DNA from: Paracoccaceae bacterium
GTDB lineage: Bacteria > Pseudomonadota > Alphaproteobacteria > Rhodobacterales > Rhodobacteraceae
Assembly: GCA_024636555.1 (NCBI GenBank)
Contig: JAGXGW010000058.1
Location: 1-64,000, forward strand
Direction of reading: 5' to 3'
DNA: 64,000 bases
Made by a program: the position numbers and the translations under genes. How positions within the stretch are numbered: position 1 is the first letter of the stretch; every line of letters begins with the position of its first letter. Under the pieces are notes generated by a model. It ran no database searches. It had not been told where the DNA came from and saw only the letters and a list, made by a program, of their open reading frames with translations. Shown here piece after piece: positions 16,565 through 25,081 of the stretch.

Positions 16565-18124
16565 TCAGAAATCCGTGGGTGCGCCGCCTTCGGCCTTGCG
16601 ACGGCTGACAAACGCAAGCAGTTCCTCGTGCACGGCTGCGTCCATCGGCGGTGCCTCGAATTCGGCCATGATCTGGCGGTAAATCCCGTGTGCGCGCTCA
16701 TGCGTCCAGACAGACCCCGCGATGTCCCATGCCTCATAGTTGCGCCAGTCCGACAGGAACGGCTGATAGAACGCCTTTTCATAGCGGTCCTGCGTGTGCT
16801 GGATGCCGAAGAAATGCCCGCCGGGGCCGACGGCGCGGATCGCCTCCAGCGCCATATCCTCGGGCGTGGTGGCGAAGATCGCAGGCTCCATATAGCGCTG
16901 GATCTGCTGTAAAACCTCGCAATCCATAACGAATTTCTCGGGGCTGGCGATCAGCCCGCCCTCCAGCCAGCCTGCCGCGTGGTAGACCATATGCGAGCCC
17001 GATTGCACCGCCGCCCAGAGGCTGTTGGAGGTCTCCCACATCGCCTGCCCGTCCGGTACATTGGCCGCGCAGACACCGGAGGAGCGCAGCGGCAGGCCGT
17101 AGAACCGCGCCAGTTGTCCGGTCATTTGCGTGGCGCGCATATATTCCGGCGTGCCAAAGGCCGGCGCGCCGGATTTCATATCCACATTCGAGGTGAACGT
17201 GCCCAAGGCGCAGGGCGCGCCCGGCCTGATCCATTGCGCCAGCGCGATGGCGCACAACGCCTCGGCCAGACTTTGCGCCACGGCGCCCGCCATCGTCACG
17301 GAGGCCATCGCGCCCGCCAGCGTGAAGGGCGTGACGACCAGCCCCTGGCCCCGCCGCGCCATCCTGATCCAGCCGTCCAGCATCGGGATGTCGTGTTTGA
17401 GCGGCGAGGTGGAGTTGATATTGGTGAACATCCGCGGCGTGGCGTCAAAGTCTTCATGGCTCAGCCCGCCTGCGATGCGGACCATCTCCATCACATCCTC
17501 GACCCGCTCCTTGCCCAGAGAATAGGCATGCGCGACCTTGTCGGTCAGGGTCAGCGTATCATAAAGCACATCCAGATGCCTGACCGAGGCATGCACATCC
17601 ACAGGTTCCACCGGATAGCCGCCGATAAAGTGGATACAGTTGAAATACTGGCTCAGCTTGAGCAGATCACGGCACATCGCGCGGCTGCCGGACATTTTGC
17701 GCCCGGTCGCCATATCCCAGTAGCTGGGCGGCGACGAAACATTGCCGAACAGGATATGCGCCCCCCCGATGGTGATCTGGCGCGCAGGATTGCGCGGCGT
17801 GATCGTCCACGCGCGCGGCGCGCGGGCGATCATCTCCATCACGAAATCGCGGCCCATGCGGACATTCTCGCCCGCGATGGTGCAGCCCGCCGCGCGCAGG
17901 ATCTCCAGCGCCTCGAGGTTGAGAAACTCGATGCCGATCTCTTCGAGGATATACATCGCCGCCTCGTGGACGATCTGCACAGCCTCCTCCGTCAGCGGCT
18001 CGACGGGACGGTCGGTATTGACGGGCAGACGCCACGGCATCTGCTCGATGGCCGACGTGCCGCGCCGGGTCGCGTTTCCGGCCCGCCCGCCGCTGCGTTT
18101 CTTGCGCTGCACCTCTTCCAGCAT
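16565..18124 (-). CDS. MttB-family (non-pyrrolysine) methylamine/betaine:corrinoid methyltransferase
   Basis: A 519-residue member of the trimethylamine methyltransferase MttB superfamily (COG5598). It reads through without an in-frame TAG, so it is the non-pyrrolysine type, whose studied members demethylate glycine betaine, carnitine and related quaternary amines onto a corrinoid protein. Family marks include GGAHILFGN, FIGGYPVEPVDVHA, FTNINSTSPLKHD, and GPGGHFFGIQHT in the C-terminal third. No corrinoid protein or reductive activase is adjacent, so the methyl acceptor must be encoded elsewhere and the substrate cannot be set. It begins with a basic stretch (QRKKRSGGRAGNATRRG) also seen in proteobacterial members. 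Confidence 0.88.
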   Translation of the reverse strand: MLEEVQRKKRSGGRAGNATRRGTSAIEQMPWRLPVNTDRPVEPLTEEAVQIVHEAAMYILEEIGIEFLNLEALEILRAAGCTIAGENVRMGRDFVMEMIARAPRAWTITPRNPARQITIGGAHILFGNVSSPPSYWDMATGRKMSGSRAMCRDLLKLSQYFNCIHFIGGYPVEPVDVHASVRHLDVLYDTLTLTDKVAHAYSLGKERVEDVMEMVRIAGGLSHEDFDATPRMFTNINSTSPLKHDIPMLDGWIRMARRGQGLVVTPFTLAGAMASVTMAGAVAQSLAEALCAIALAQWIRPGAPCALGTFTSNVDMKSGAPAFGTPEYMRATQMTGQLARFYGLPLRSSGVCAANVPDGQAMWETSNSLWAAVQSGSHMVYHAAGWLEGGLIASPEKFVMDCEVLQQIQRYMEPAIFATTPEDMALEAIRAVGPGGHFFGIQHTQDRYEKAFYQPFLSDWRNYEAWDIAGSVWTHERAHGIYRQIMAEFEAPPMDAAVHEELLAFVSRRKAEGGAPTDF

Positions 18125-18243
18125 CCCGGCCTCCTGTTGCTGAGGCTCAGAAAACTACCGCGCGCGGTGACATACCTTTCCGATTGCGACCGATAAGGTC
18201 GCTTTTTGCAGATGCGCTCCGGTAGGGCGCCAGCGTTGCCTGC

Positions 18244-18945
18244 TCAGGCGGGGATTGTGGCGTCGATCCAGCCGGGGATATGCCCGATATCGGGCAGGAC
18301 CGCATCGGCGAGCGGGGCCAGATCGGCGGTCAGTGCAGTGCCGGTCAGCACGCCGATGGTCTGCATCCCCGCCGCGCGCCCTGCCAGCAGATCGTGGCGG
18401 CTGTCACCCACCATCACGACGCGGGCAGGTGCCAGCCCGGTCGCATGGCAAAACGCCAGCAGCGGCGCGGCCTCCGGCTTGGCCCCGTGACCACTGTCGA
18501 ACCCGGCGACGAAGTCGAAATGCGCCAGCACGCCCGCGCTGCCCAGATGCGCCAGCGCGCCCGCTTCTGTATCGTTGGTGATCACGCCCAGCGCCAGCCC
18601 GCGCGCCGCCAGACCGCCCAGATAGGGGGCCAGTGGCACGGCGGGTGCCAAGGGGGCCACAGCGGCCCGTGCGCTCAGGAATTGCTCGATCGCCTCGATG
18701 GACCATTCCGGCAAGGCCGTCCCGATCGCCTCGGCGGCCTCGCGGTTGGTGCCTGCGATGATCGGGCTTTCGGGCCGAAAGGCTCCGGCGGCCAAATCGA
18801 ACACCGCCGCATCCGCGATGCGCTGCGCCAGCCCCGCGTCACCTTCGGCCAGTTCGGTGATCACCCCCAGCGCCCAGACATCCCAAGTGGCGCGAAAATC
18901 GAAAAGCGTGCCGTCCTTGTCGAAGATGATCCCGTCTATCCGCAT
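18244..18945 (-). CDS. HAD-superfamily hydrolase (phosphoglycolate phosphatase-like)
   Basis: A 233-residue HAD phosphatase. It has motif I FDKDGTLFDF (nucleophile Asp), motif II in LGVITNDTEAG, the motif III Lys in GAKPEAAPL and motif IV VMVGDSRHDLLAGRAAGM. A helical cap sits between motifs I and II (C1-type), as in Gph-like phosphatases and phosphonatases. ATG 18945 puts motif I at residue 8, which is normal. It is divergent from the MarR gene, with about 120 bp between starts. The actual substrate is not readable from sequence. Confidence 0.88.
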   Translation of the reverse strand: MRIDGIIFDKDGTLFDFRATWDVWALGVITELAEGDAGLAQRIADAAVFDLAAGAFRPESPIIAGTNREAAEAIGTALPEWSIEAIEQFLSARAAVAPLAPAVPLAPYLGGLAARGLALGVITNDTEAGALAHLGSAGVLAHFDFVAGFDSGHGAKPEAAPLLAFCHATGLAPARVVMVGDSRHDLLAGRAAGMQTIGVLTGTALTADLAPLADAVLPDIGHIPGWIDATIPA

Positions 18946-19064
18946 CGCCTGTCCCCTGTTATCAACTGTCACTCTTCCGCCCTGCGCTAAAGTGCCTCTG
19001 CAACAGGGCCGTGACAACCCCGCCCGCGCTTGACTTTCACACCGCGATCCTGTGGCTTGGACAC

Positions 19065-19520
19065 ATGGATACGACCGGACCTTACCGCCTTCACGCCTCG
19101 CTCGGCTATCATCTCTCCGTTGCCGCGCGCCAGCAGGAACGGCGTCTGGACGAGCAGTTGAAAACCCTCGGCCTGACGCGCACGACATGGTGTGTCCTGC
19201 TGGCCGTGGGCAACGAGGAGCTGTCGCAGCCCTCCGAGATCGCCGCTTTTGTCGGCATCGACCGCACCGCTACCAGCCGCGCGTTGCGACAGATGGAAAC
19301 CGACGGCCTGCTGGCGCGCTCCTGCGGCACCGAGGATCGCCGCACGAGGCGCGTGGCGCTGACCGCCAAGGGATGCGATGCGATCAGGGCGGCCACGCCC
19401 TTTGCCCGCCAGAATGCGCAGATCATGTCCGGCCAGCTCGATCCGGGCGAGCAGGAGGCGCTGATCCGGCTGCTGACCAAGCTGCGCCCGGCGGATGACG
19501 CGCCGCTCAACACACTTTGA
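19065..19520 (+). CDS. MarR-family transcriptional regulator
   Basis: A 151-residue winged-helix regulator. It contains the MarR recognition helices (QPSEIAAFVGIDRTATSRAL) and the beta-wing with conserved Asp-Arg (GTEDRRTRRVALTAKG). The ATG at 19065 is preferred over a GTG at 19011. It is divergent from the HAD phosphatase and may regulate it, or itself, from the shared intergenic region. MarR proteins usually respond to small aromatic or oxidant signals; none can be named here. Confidence 0.88.
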   Translation: MDTTGPYRLHASLGYHLSVAARQQERRLDEQLKTLGLTRTTWCVLLAVGNEELSQPSEIAAFVGIDRTATSRALRQMETDGLLARSCGTEDRRTRRVALTAKGCDAIRAATPFARQNAQIMSGQLDPGEQEALIRLLTKLRPADDAPLNTL

Positions 19521-19547
19521 TCCACGCGATGTGATGTTGGCCGACCC

Positions 19548-19832
19548 TCAGGTCCAGTTCATCTGCGCGCCGCCCGGCAAGGCCGCGCGCGCCCGCATCG
19601 GCGCGTCATAGGGCAGGCCCGCCGCATCGCAAAATCCGGTGACCCATGCGTCTTCCAGCATCACGAAATCCAGCAGTGCCCCCAGAAAGGCCGGATCTGC
19701 CGCAGCGCCGCGCAGGTCATCGACGGACACGCCGCTTGCGCCCATGAACTGGCCCAGCACCTCGTCATCGCCCGCGACCCAGCCCAGCGCCTGAATCGCG
19801 ACCAGCTCTGCTTTTTCCTGCTCCGTTTTCAT
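19548..19832 (-). CDS. DUF3572 family protein
   Basis: A 94-residue small acidic protein matching the alphaproteobacterial DUF3572 family (ALGWVAGDDEVLGQFMGASG, FLGALLDFVMLEDAWV, FCDAAGLPYDAPM). Function is unknown. It is divergent from, and only about 120 bp from, the PleD-like cyclase. In alphaproteobacteria DUF3572 genes commonly sit beside pleD-type response regulators, which agrees with this placement. No catalytic motif is visible. Confidence 0.85.
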   Translation of the reverse strand: MKTEQEKAELVAIQALGWVAGDDEVLGQFMGASGVSVDDLRGAAADPAFLGALLDFVMLEDAWVTGFCDAAGLPYDAPMRARAALPGGAQMNWT

Positions 19833-19948
19833 TCTGCCCTGCCTTGGAAAGGGTTTCTTAACCATTCGCAGTAAAGACTGTGTGCATGCGGGAGGCAAGC
19901 ACCCCCTCCATATCAATCCCTCCCGCCCCCTCGAAAAGGCCCCTTTGG

Positions 19949-21418
19949 ATGCCCGGCAGGATTTTGATCGTGGACGACATTGCCACCAACCGGATCCTGC
20001 TCCGGGTCCGGTTGTCGGCAGCTTACTACGATGTGGTGCAGGCCAGCACCGCGACAGAGGCATTGTCGATGCTGGCGCGCCACAGCCCCGATCTGGTTCT
20101 GCTCAGCGCCCGCCTTGGCGATTGCGACACGCTGGCCTTGTGCCGCGCGATGAGCGGCAGGGCCGCCGGACCTGACAATAAGCCCGACATACAGCATGAC
20201 AGCCCTCCTGCCGGAGATGGCCCCCGCCCGCCGGTGCTGATCCTGTCGGATCAGGCCGACAGCCACTTGCGGCTGGCCGCCCTCAACGCAGGTGCGGAGG
20301 ATGTGCTTGCCTTTCCGGCGGATGATCTGCTGCTGCAGGCGCGGTTACGCAGTCTGATGCGCGTGGGCGATGCCGCGCAGGAAAGCCAGTTGCGCGACGC
20401 TACCAGCCGGACGCTCGGGTTTGCCGAAGAAGCGACGGCCTTTGTCACCACGCCGCGCATCTGCATCCTGTCGGGCATGCCGTGCACCAGCGCGCCTTGG
20501 CAGCAGCATCTGGACACTCGCCGGACAGGCCGGATCAGCGTACATGACAGCGCAACCTTTCTGCGCGACGTGTCGGCAGGCGACAAGCCCGACCTCTGCG
20601 TCATCGTCATGCACCATCCCCGTGACCTGCGAGGCTTGCGGCTGCTGTCGGAACTGCGCGCGCATCCCGAGACGCGCCACGCCGCCGTGATCGTCATCCT
20701 GCCGGATCACGATCCGCAAATCGCCGCCGATGCGCTGGATCTGGGGGCGGGTGATGTCATGACAGGCAATGTCGATCCGACGGAGCTGGCGCTGCGGGTG
20801 GGGATTCAAATCCGGCGCAAACGGCTGGCGGACCAGTTGCGCAGCACGCTGCATGACGGATTGCGCGCCGCGGTGACCGATCCGCTGACCGGACTTTACA
20901 ATCGCCGCTACGCCCTGCCGCATCTGGCGCGGCTGGCCGAGCAATCGGGCCGCAGCGGCAGGCGCTTTGCCGTGATGCTGGCCGATCTGGACCATTTCAA
21001 GACGATCAACGACCGTTACGGCCATGCGGCGGGGGATGCGGTGCTGGTCGAGGTGGCGCAGCGCCTGCGTGCCAATCTGCGCGCTGTCGATCTGGTTGCC
21101 CGCATCGGGGGGGAGGAGTTTCTGATCGCCCTGCCCGATACCAACCGGACAGAGGCGCGGGTCGCTGCGCGGCGTCTGTGCCGGATCATCGCGCAGGATC
21201 CTTTCGTGCTGCCGGACAAGGGCTTGCGGATCCCGCTGACAGTGAGCATCGGGGTCGCGATGGGGCATCATGCCGCCTGCGCGGCACTGCCGGGCGGACA
21301 TGCCAACACCCCGCCGCAGGACGCGGTGCAGCATCTGCTGCAACAGGCGGACGAGGCGCTTTACGGGGCCAAGGCCTGCGGGCGCAATCAGGTCACGCTC
21401 GGCAAACCCGCCGCATGA
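19949..21418 (+). CDS. pleD: PleD-like response regulator diguanylate cyclase (REC-REC-GGDEF)
   Basis: A 489-residue protein with PleD architecture: a receiver at about 1-125 (ILIVDDIATNRILL), a second degenerate receiver at about 155-285, and a GGDEF domain at about 310-480 with active site RIGGEEF and I-site RAVD five residues before it. The first receiver reads PDLVLLSARLG: residue 53, where PleD carries its phosphorylated Asp, is Ser. Phospho-activation in the usual way is therefore unlikely. The GGDEF domain looks catalytically intact. ATG 19949 opens directly into the receiver; a GTG at 19880 would add a proline-rich stretch of no family character. No divK or kinase gene is adjacent. 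Confidence 0.88.
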   Translation: MPGRILIVDDIATNRILLRVRLSAAYYDVVQASTATEALSMLARHSPDLVLLSARLGDCDTLALCRAMSGRAAGPDNKPDIQHDSPPAGDGPRPPVLILSDQADSHLRLAALNAGAEDVLAFPADDLLLQARLRSLMRVGDAAQESQLRDATSRTLGFAEEATAFVTTPRICILSGMPCTSAPWQQHLDTRRTGRISVHDSATFLRDVSAGDKPDLCVIVMHHPRDLRGLRLLSELRAHPETRHAAVIVILPDHDPQIAADALDLGAGDVMTGNVDPTELALRVGIQIRRKRLADQLRSTLHDGLRAAVTDPLTGLYNRRYALPHLARLAEQSGRSGRRFAVMLADLDHFKTINDRYGHAAGDAVLVEVAQRLRANLRAVDLVARIGGEEFLIALPDTNRTEARVAARRLCRIIAQDPFVLPDKGLRIPLTVSIGVAMGHHAACAALPGGHANTPPQDAVQHLLQQADEALYGAKACGRNQVTLGKPAA

Positions 21419-21443
21419 GCGTTGCAATGGGCTGCGCCGCAGG

Positions 21444-21989
21444 TCAGTCCGCCGCGCGCGCCGGCTTGGCTGTGTCCCCGTTCGATCTGGTCTCGCGCCA
21501 GTTTTCCAGCCGCGCGGCCAGACGGTCTGCGAACTGCACGCGCTCGGCGGGGCTCATCGTGTCGATACGCTCCAACAGCAGGTTCTGTCCCAGCTGTTGG
21601 CGCGCGATTCCGGCCTGAAACTGCTGCCCGATGATATTGCGGACCGCGCCCGGATCGTAGGGCTCGGCGCGCAGGGCGGCGACCACGGATTCGAAGCCGG
21701 CCTGTACCTCCGCACGGCTGGGCCGTCCCTCCCCCTGACGCGCGCGCATCTGCTGCCAGATCGCGCGACGGTCCTCGCGGGTCAGGGCCGCCGTATAGGG
21801 CCCGCCGATGCTGCTGGCGCGCGCATGCTGACGCTCCGCCATGCCGTCACGGCTCAGCACGGCCCCCAGCACGAGGCCCGCCACCGCAAGGTTGATCGCC
21901 AGCGAGGTGAACAGGATCACCTTGATCCAGCGGGGCGTCCTTGCGCGAGCTGGCCCGCTTTCGGGTTCCGGTTCATGCGGATATGTCAT
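21444..21989 (-). CDS. Periplasmic heavy-metal-sensor/Spy-CpxP-like membrane-anchored protein
   Basis: A 181-residue protein with one N-terminal membrane anchor (about residues 28-48, VILFTSLAINLAVAGLVLGA) and a periplasmic helical part rich in Arg/Glu (REDRRAIWQQMRARQGEGRP, MSPAERVQFADRLAARLENW). This is the pattern of the periplasmic heavy-metal sensor family, related to the CpxP/Spy/ZraP fold. The ATG is 1 nt past the stop of the preceding gene, so it belongs to the sigma-factor operon. It may act as a periplasmic sensor or chaperone that feeds the sigma/anti-sigma pair. Confidence 0.82.
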   Translation of the reverse strand: MTYPHEPEPESGPARARTPRWIKVILFTSLAINLAVAGLVLGAVLSRDGMAERQHARASSIGGPYTAALTREDRRAIWQQMRARQGEGRPSRAEVQAGFESVVAALRAEPYDPGAVRNIIGQQFQAGIARQQLGQNLLLERIDTMSPAERVQFADRLAARLENWRETRSNGDTAKPARAAD

Positions 21990-21990
21990 C

Positions 21991-22404
21991 TCAACCCTCG
22001 TTCCGTTCCATGGCGAAGTCAAAATCCAGCTCCGGCATCAGATCGACCAGATAGGCATCGCCCGTGTCGCCTTGCAGCAGGAAAGCCGATGCGAACCCTG
22101 CCAGCCCGTCCTGACCCAAGGGCGCGGCAAGGCCGAGCGCCAGCCCCGTCACCCCCGCTGCGGCCAGTCCGCCGAAAGCGGGCCAGCCGCCCAGCGCCTC
22201 GCGCAACTGCGCCAGCAGACCAGGGCGGAAAGGTTGCGGCCGCATCCGCGCGGGCACCTGTTGCCGCGCCTCCTGCGCTGCCAGCGCATCCGCCATCACC
22301 CGCGCCAGCAAGGCATCGGAGGGCGCGGGCGTGGTGCGTTGCGCCGCGGCGAAGAACGCCTCCAGCGCATCATCATCCTGCGGGCGCTGTCTGTGGTCAG
22401 TCAT
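21991..22404 (-). CDS. Putative membrane-anchored anti-sigma factor of the ECF operon
   Basis: A 137-residue protein: a cytoplasmic N-terminal part with helical content (ALEAFFAAAQRTTPAPSDALLARVM), one probable membrane segment near residues 78-97 (AFGGLAAAGVTGLALGLAAP) and a short acidic periplasmic tail ending ELDFDFAMERNEG. ATG 22404 overlaps the sigma gene stop (ATGACTGA), and the GGGG seven nt upstream supports it over ATG 22410. Position right after an ECF sigma gene, coupling and topology all suggest an anti-sigma factor. No zinc-binding HxxxCxxC motif is present. Confidence 0.72.
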   Translation of the reverse strand: MTDHRQRPQDDDALEAFFAAAQRTTPAPSDALLARVMADALAAQEARQQVPARMRPQPFRPGLLAQLREALGGWPAFGGLAAAGVTGLALGLAAPLGQDGLAGFASAFLLQGDTGDAYLVDLMPELDFDFAMERNEG

Positions 22405-22981
22405 TGTCATACCCCAAATCTGCGCGACGGCCTGCCAAAGCCTGCGTCAAGGCGCGTTTGCCCCGTGCGATCAGACTTTCGACCGCCTCGGCGCTGATGT
22501 CCATGATCCCGGCAATCTCGGGATTGCCCAGTCCTTCGATATGGCGCAGCACCACCGCCTGCCGTTGCCGTTCCGGCAGATCTGCCAGTGCAGCCGACAG
22601 CGCCGCGTTGCGCGCCGCATCCTGTAGCCCTTCGGCGGCACTCGGCGCGCTGTCCGCGGGTTCCGGCACCGAATCGAGCGCCACCCCGCGCCGTTTGCGA
22701 AGCTGGTCGGTCGCCAGATTGGCCGTCACACGGTAAAGCCATGTCGTCACCTTCGCCTCGCCCTCGCGCCAGTCCGGCGCGATCCGCCACAACCGCAACA
22801 AGGCTTCCTGCGCCACATCCTCGGCCTCGGCACGGTTTCCCAACAGCCGGAACGCATGGGCAAAAACCATCGGCGTCAACCGCGCGGTCAGGATGCGCGC
22901 CGCGACCGCATCGCCAGTGGCAAAACGGCGCAGCAGCACATGATCGGCCTCGTCCGAATGGGCGTCAAAAGGCATCTGCAT
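22397..22981 (-). CDS. ECF-type RNA polymerase sigma factor
   Basis: A 194-residue group 4 sigma factor. Region 2 shows HAFRLLGNRAEAEDVAQEAL and the core-binding VTTWLYRVTANLATDQLRKR. After an Ala/Pro/Ser linker, region 4 reads LPERQRQAVVLRHIEGLGNP followed by the helix-turn-helix ISAEAVESLIARGKR. ATG 22981 and ATG 22975 are both possible. It heads a three-gene operon with a putative anti-sigma factor and a Spy/metal-sensor-like protein. An EF-hand protein gene ends about 90 bp upstream on the same strand. The target regulon is unknown, but envelope or metal stress is the likely input. Confidence 0.9.
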   Translation of the reverse strand: MQMPFDAHSDEADHVLLRRFATGDAVAARILTARLTPMVFAHAFRLLGNRAEAEDVAQEALLRLWRIAPDWREGEAKVTTWLYRVTANLATDQLRKRRGVALDSVPEPADSAPSAAEGLQDAARNAALSAALADLPERQRQAVVLRHIEGLGNPEIAGIMDISAEAVESLIARGKRALTQALAGRRADLGYDND

Positions 22982-23074
22982 TATCCCTTTGGCCTATCCT
23001 GTCACTGTCGTCTGGGCAATTCATCTTAACGGGGCGGTCCTGCCAGACCGCCCCGGACCTGCACCAGACCGATG

Positions 23075-23608
23075 TTAGTCGGCCTTGGGTGCGGGACGCT
23101 CGGTACGCGGACCGCGCTCGGCCCAAGCGGCACGGGCTGCGTCCATCTCATCGCGCGAGATGGCACCGTCGCCATCGGTATCGAAGCGCTTGAGCATCCG
23201 CGCGAAACGGTCACCGTTGTCATGGTTGCCACGCGGTCCGGCACGCATCTCTTCGGGCGACAGCTTGCCGTCACCGTCGTTGTCCAGCCGCGAGATCATG
23301 CGCGTGCTGCGCTCTTCCAGCCGTGTGGTGGCATGGGCCTGCATCCGGGCCTGCAACTCGGCTGCATCCACAAAGCCGTCACCATTGGTATCGACCGCGT
23401 CGAGACGCTGGCTCGCATGGGCCTGCATCTCCTCTGCGGTGATCTTGCCATCGCCGTTGGTGTCCATCTCGTCGAAGGACTGCATGGCACCACGGTGGCC
23501 CATGCCGGGCTTGCCGCCCGCGTGGTGATCCGAGGCTGCGACGCCGACAACCGCGGTGCCCGCCAGCGCGAGGGCCATCAGGCCCGATATCAGAACGGCA
23601 CGTTTCAT
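23075..23608 (-). CDS. Exported EF-hand calcium-binding protein
   Basis: A 177-residue protein with a Sec signal peptide (MKRAVLISGLMALALAGTAVVG, cleavage near VAAS) and four EF-hand loops: DTNGDGKITAEE, DTNGDGFVDAAE, DNDGDGKLSPEE and DTDGDGAISRDE. All keep Asp at positions 1, 3 and 5, Gly at 6 and Glu at 12, so all four should bind Ca2+. Between loops lie helical Met/Arg/Ala segments. It lies upstream of the ECF operon on the same strand and could provide a calcium-dependent periplasmic input to it or be a member of its regulon. That link is positional only. Confidence 0.9.
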   Translation of the reverse strand: MKRAVLISGLMALALAGTAVVGVAASDHHAGGKPGMGHRGAMQSFDEMDTNGDGKITAEEMQAHASQRLDAVDTNGDGFVDAAELQARMQAHATTRLEERSTRMISRLDNDGDGKLSPEEMRAGPRGNHDNGDRFARMLKRFDTDGDGAISRDEMDAARAAWAERGPRTERPAPKAD

Positions 23609-23872
23609 CTTGAACTCTCCAGTTTCTTTTGTGTCCCGAAGCACCGGCCTGTTGACCGTCTTCTGCAACTGATACGCGCGGTGCGGCAGCTTCCGTCGCA
23701 GCGGCGGCACTTTTTTCTTCCGATTGCTGTTCAGGCGACGCTACCTGCGACGCGTGGGGGAGTGTCCACACTGGCAAGGTTTCGCGACATGTAGACGCGG
23801 AACGGGCATGGCGGCTTTCACCCCGCACCTTTCTGCCGCATGGTGCGCGCGAAACGAATGTCGAGGCCCAAG

Positions 23873-24322
23873 ATGCTGACCCCCGCCCAAACCCACTTTG
23901 ACACCATGCCGCAGGATGCCGCGAACGTCCTTCCCGACGATTTGCACATCGACCAGTCCTTGCGCGCGACATGGCCCGCCATGGTCAAGGGATGGCGCTG
24001 CAAATGCCCCAATTGCGGCAGTGGCCCGATGCTGACCGGATATCTGACAGTGCGGAAATCATGCACCGTCTGCCGCGAGGAGTTTTTCCATCACCGCGCC
24101 GATGATGGCCCCGCCTATCTGACGATTCTGATTGTCGCCAAGCTCATGGGGCCGCTTCTGCTGGTGGTGTTTCAGACATGGCGCCCCGAACCATTGGTTC
24201 TGTTCAGCATCTTCGCTCTTGGCTCTGTCGCGCTCTCGCTCTACCTTCTTCCCAGACTGAAAGGGGCGATCGTGGGCCTGCAATGGGCGCGACGGATGTA
24301 TGGGTTCGCCAAGGCCGCCTGA
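23873..24322 (+). CDS. DUF983 membrane protein with zinc-ribbon-like cysteines
   Basis: A 149-residue protein of the DUF983 family, common in alphaproteobacteria. A CxxC pair (CKCPNCGSGPML) and a second pair (CTVCREEF) form a likely zinc ribbon. Two membrane helices follow (LTILIVAKLMGPLLLVVF and LFSIFALGSVALSLYLL). ATG 23873 is chosen because GAGG precedes it by six nt; ATGs at 23840 and 23858 are in frame. The Nudix gene starts 24 bp downstream in the same direction, so the two probably form one operon. Function is unknown. Confidence 0.85.
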   Translation: MLTPAQTHFDTMPQDAANVLPDDLHIDQSLRATWPAMVKGWRCKCPNCGSGPMLTGYLTVRKSCTVCREEFFHHRADDGPAYLTILIVAKLMGPLLLVVFQTWRPEPLVLFSIFALGSVALSLYLLPRLKGAIVGLQWARRMYGFAKAA

Positions 24323-24346
24323 CCCTTTCACCGTGAAAGGGATGCC

Positions 24347-25081
24347 ATGACCACCGACAAGACCCCCGCCGACAAACTCGCCATCGACAAGTCCGCCATC
24401 CGCAACGCCTCGACCGTGATCGTGCTGCGTAACCGCCACGACGATCCGCATGTCCTGATGGGGCAACGCGGCTCCAAGGCGGCGTTCATGCCGGACAAGT
24501 TCGTATTCCCCGGCGGGGCCGTGGATGATGCGGACCGCGCTGTGCCGCTGGTCACGCCCCTGCCCGATCTGTGCGCGGGGCGGCTGTGCGACGATGCGCC
24601 GCCCGATCTGGCGAATGCGCTGGCCGCCGCCGCGATCCGCGAGTTGTGGGAGGAAACCGGGCTGGTGCTGGGGGCCAAGGGGCTGTGGACCACGCCGCCC
24701 CCCGACTGGCAGACCTTCGCCGCCACGGGCCATATGCCTGCGGCCCATCCGCTGCAATTCGTCTTCCGCGCGGTGACGCCGCCGGGCCGGCCGCGCCGTT
24801 TCGATGCGCGGTTCTTTCTGGTGGATGCGGATGATCTGGCCAGCGATCCCGATGATTTCGGCGCGGCCTGTGACGAGCTATCGCATCTGCAATGGATTCC
24901 GCTGCCGCGCGTACGCGAGTTCGATCTGCCCTTCATCACCGAGGTCGTTCTGGCCGAAGTGGCCGCCCGCGCGCGCGAGACAGAGCCGCCCGCCACGGTG
25001 CCTTTCTTCAAGAACAGCGAGGAGGAAAGCCTGTTCCTGCGCCTTAAAGGAATAGGACCAGTAACAGGACGCTCGCACTGA
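24347..25081 (+). CDS. Nudix hydrolase
   Basis: A 244-residue Nudix protein. The box is recognisable but expanded: GGAVDDADRAV lies near residue 56, then about 30 inserted residues, then AAIRELWEETGL with the catalytic REXXEE-type core. This long insert is typical of NUDT7/NUDT19-like hydrolases acting on CoA or related pyrophosphates, so that class is a reasonable guess. The 3' end overlaps the convergent EamA transporter gene by 38 bp, an unusual tail-to-tail overlap that could allow antisense interference. Confidence 0.87.
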   Translation: MTTDKTPADKLAIDKSAIRNASTVIVLRNRHDDPHVLMGQRGSKAAFMPDKFVFPGGAVDDADRAVPLVTPLPDLCAGRLCDDAPPDLANALAAAAIRELWEETGLVLGAKGLWTTPPPDWQTFAATGHMPAAHPLQFVFRAVTPPGRPRRFDARFFLVDADDLASDPDDFGAACDELSHLQWIPLPRVREFDLPFITEVVLAEVAARARETEPPATVPFFKNSEEESLFLRLKGIGPVTGRSH

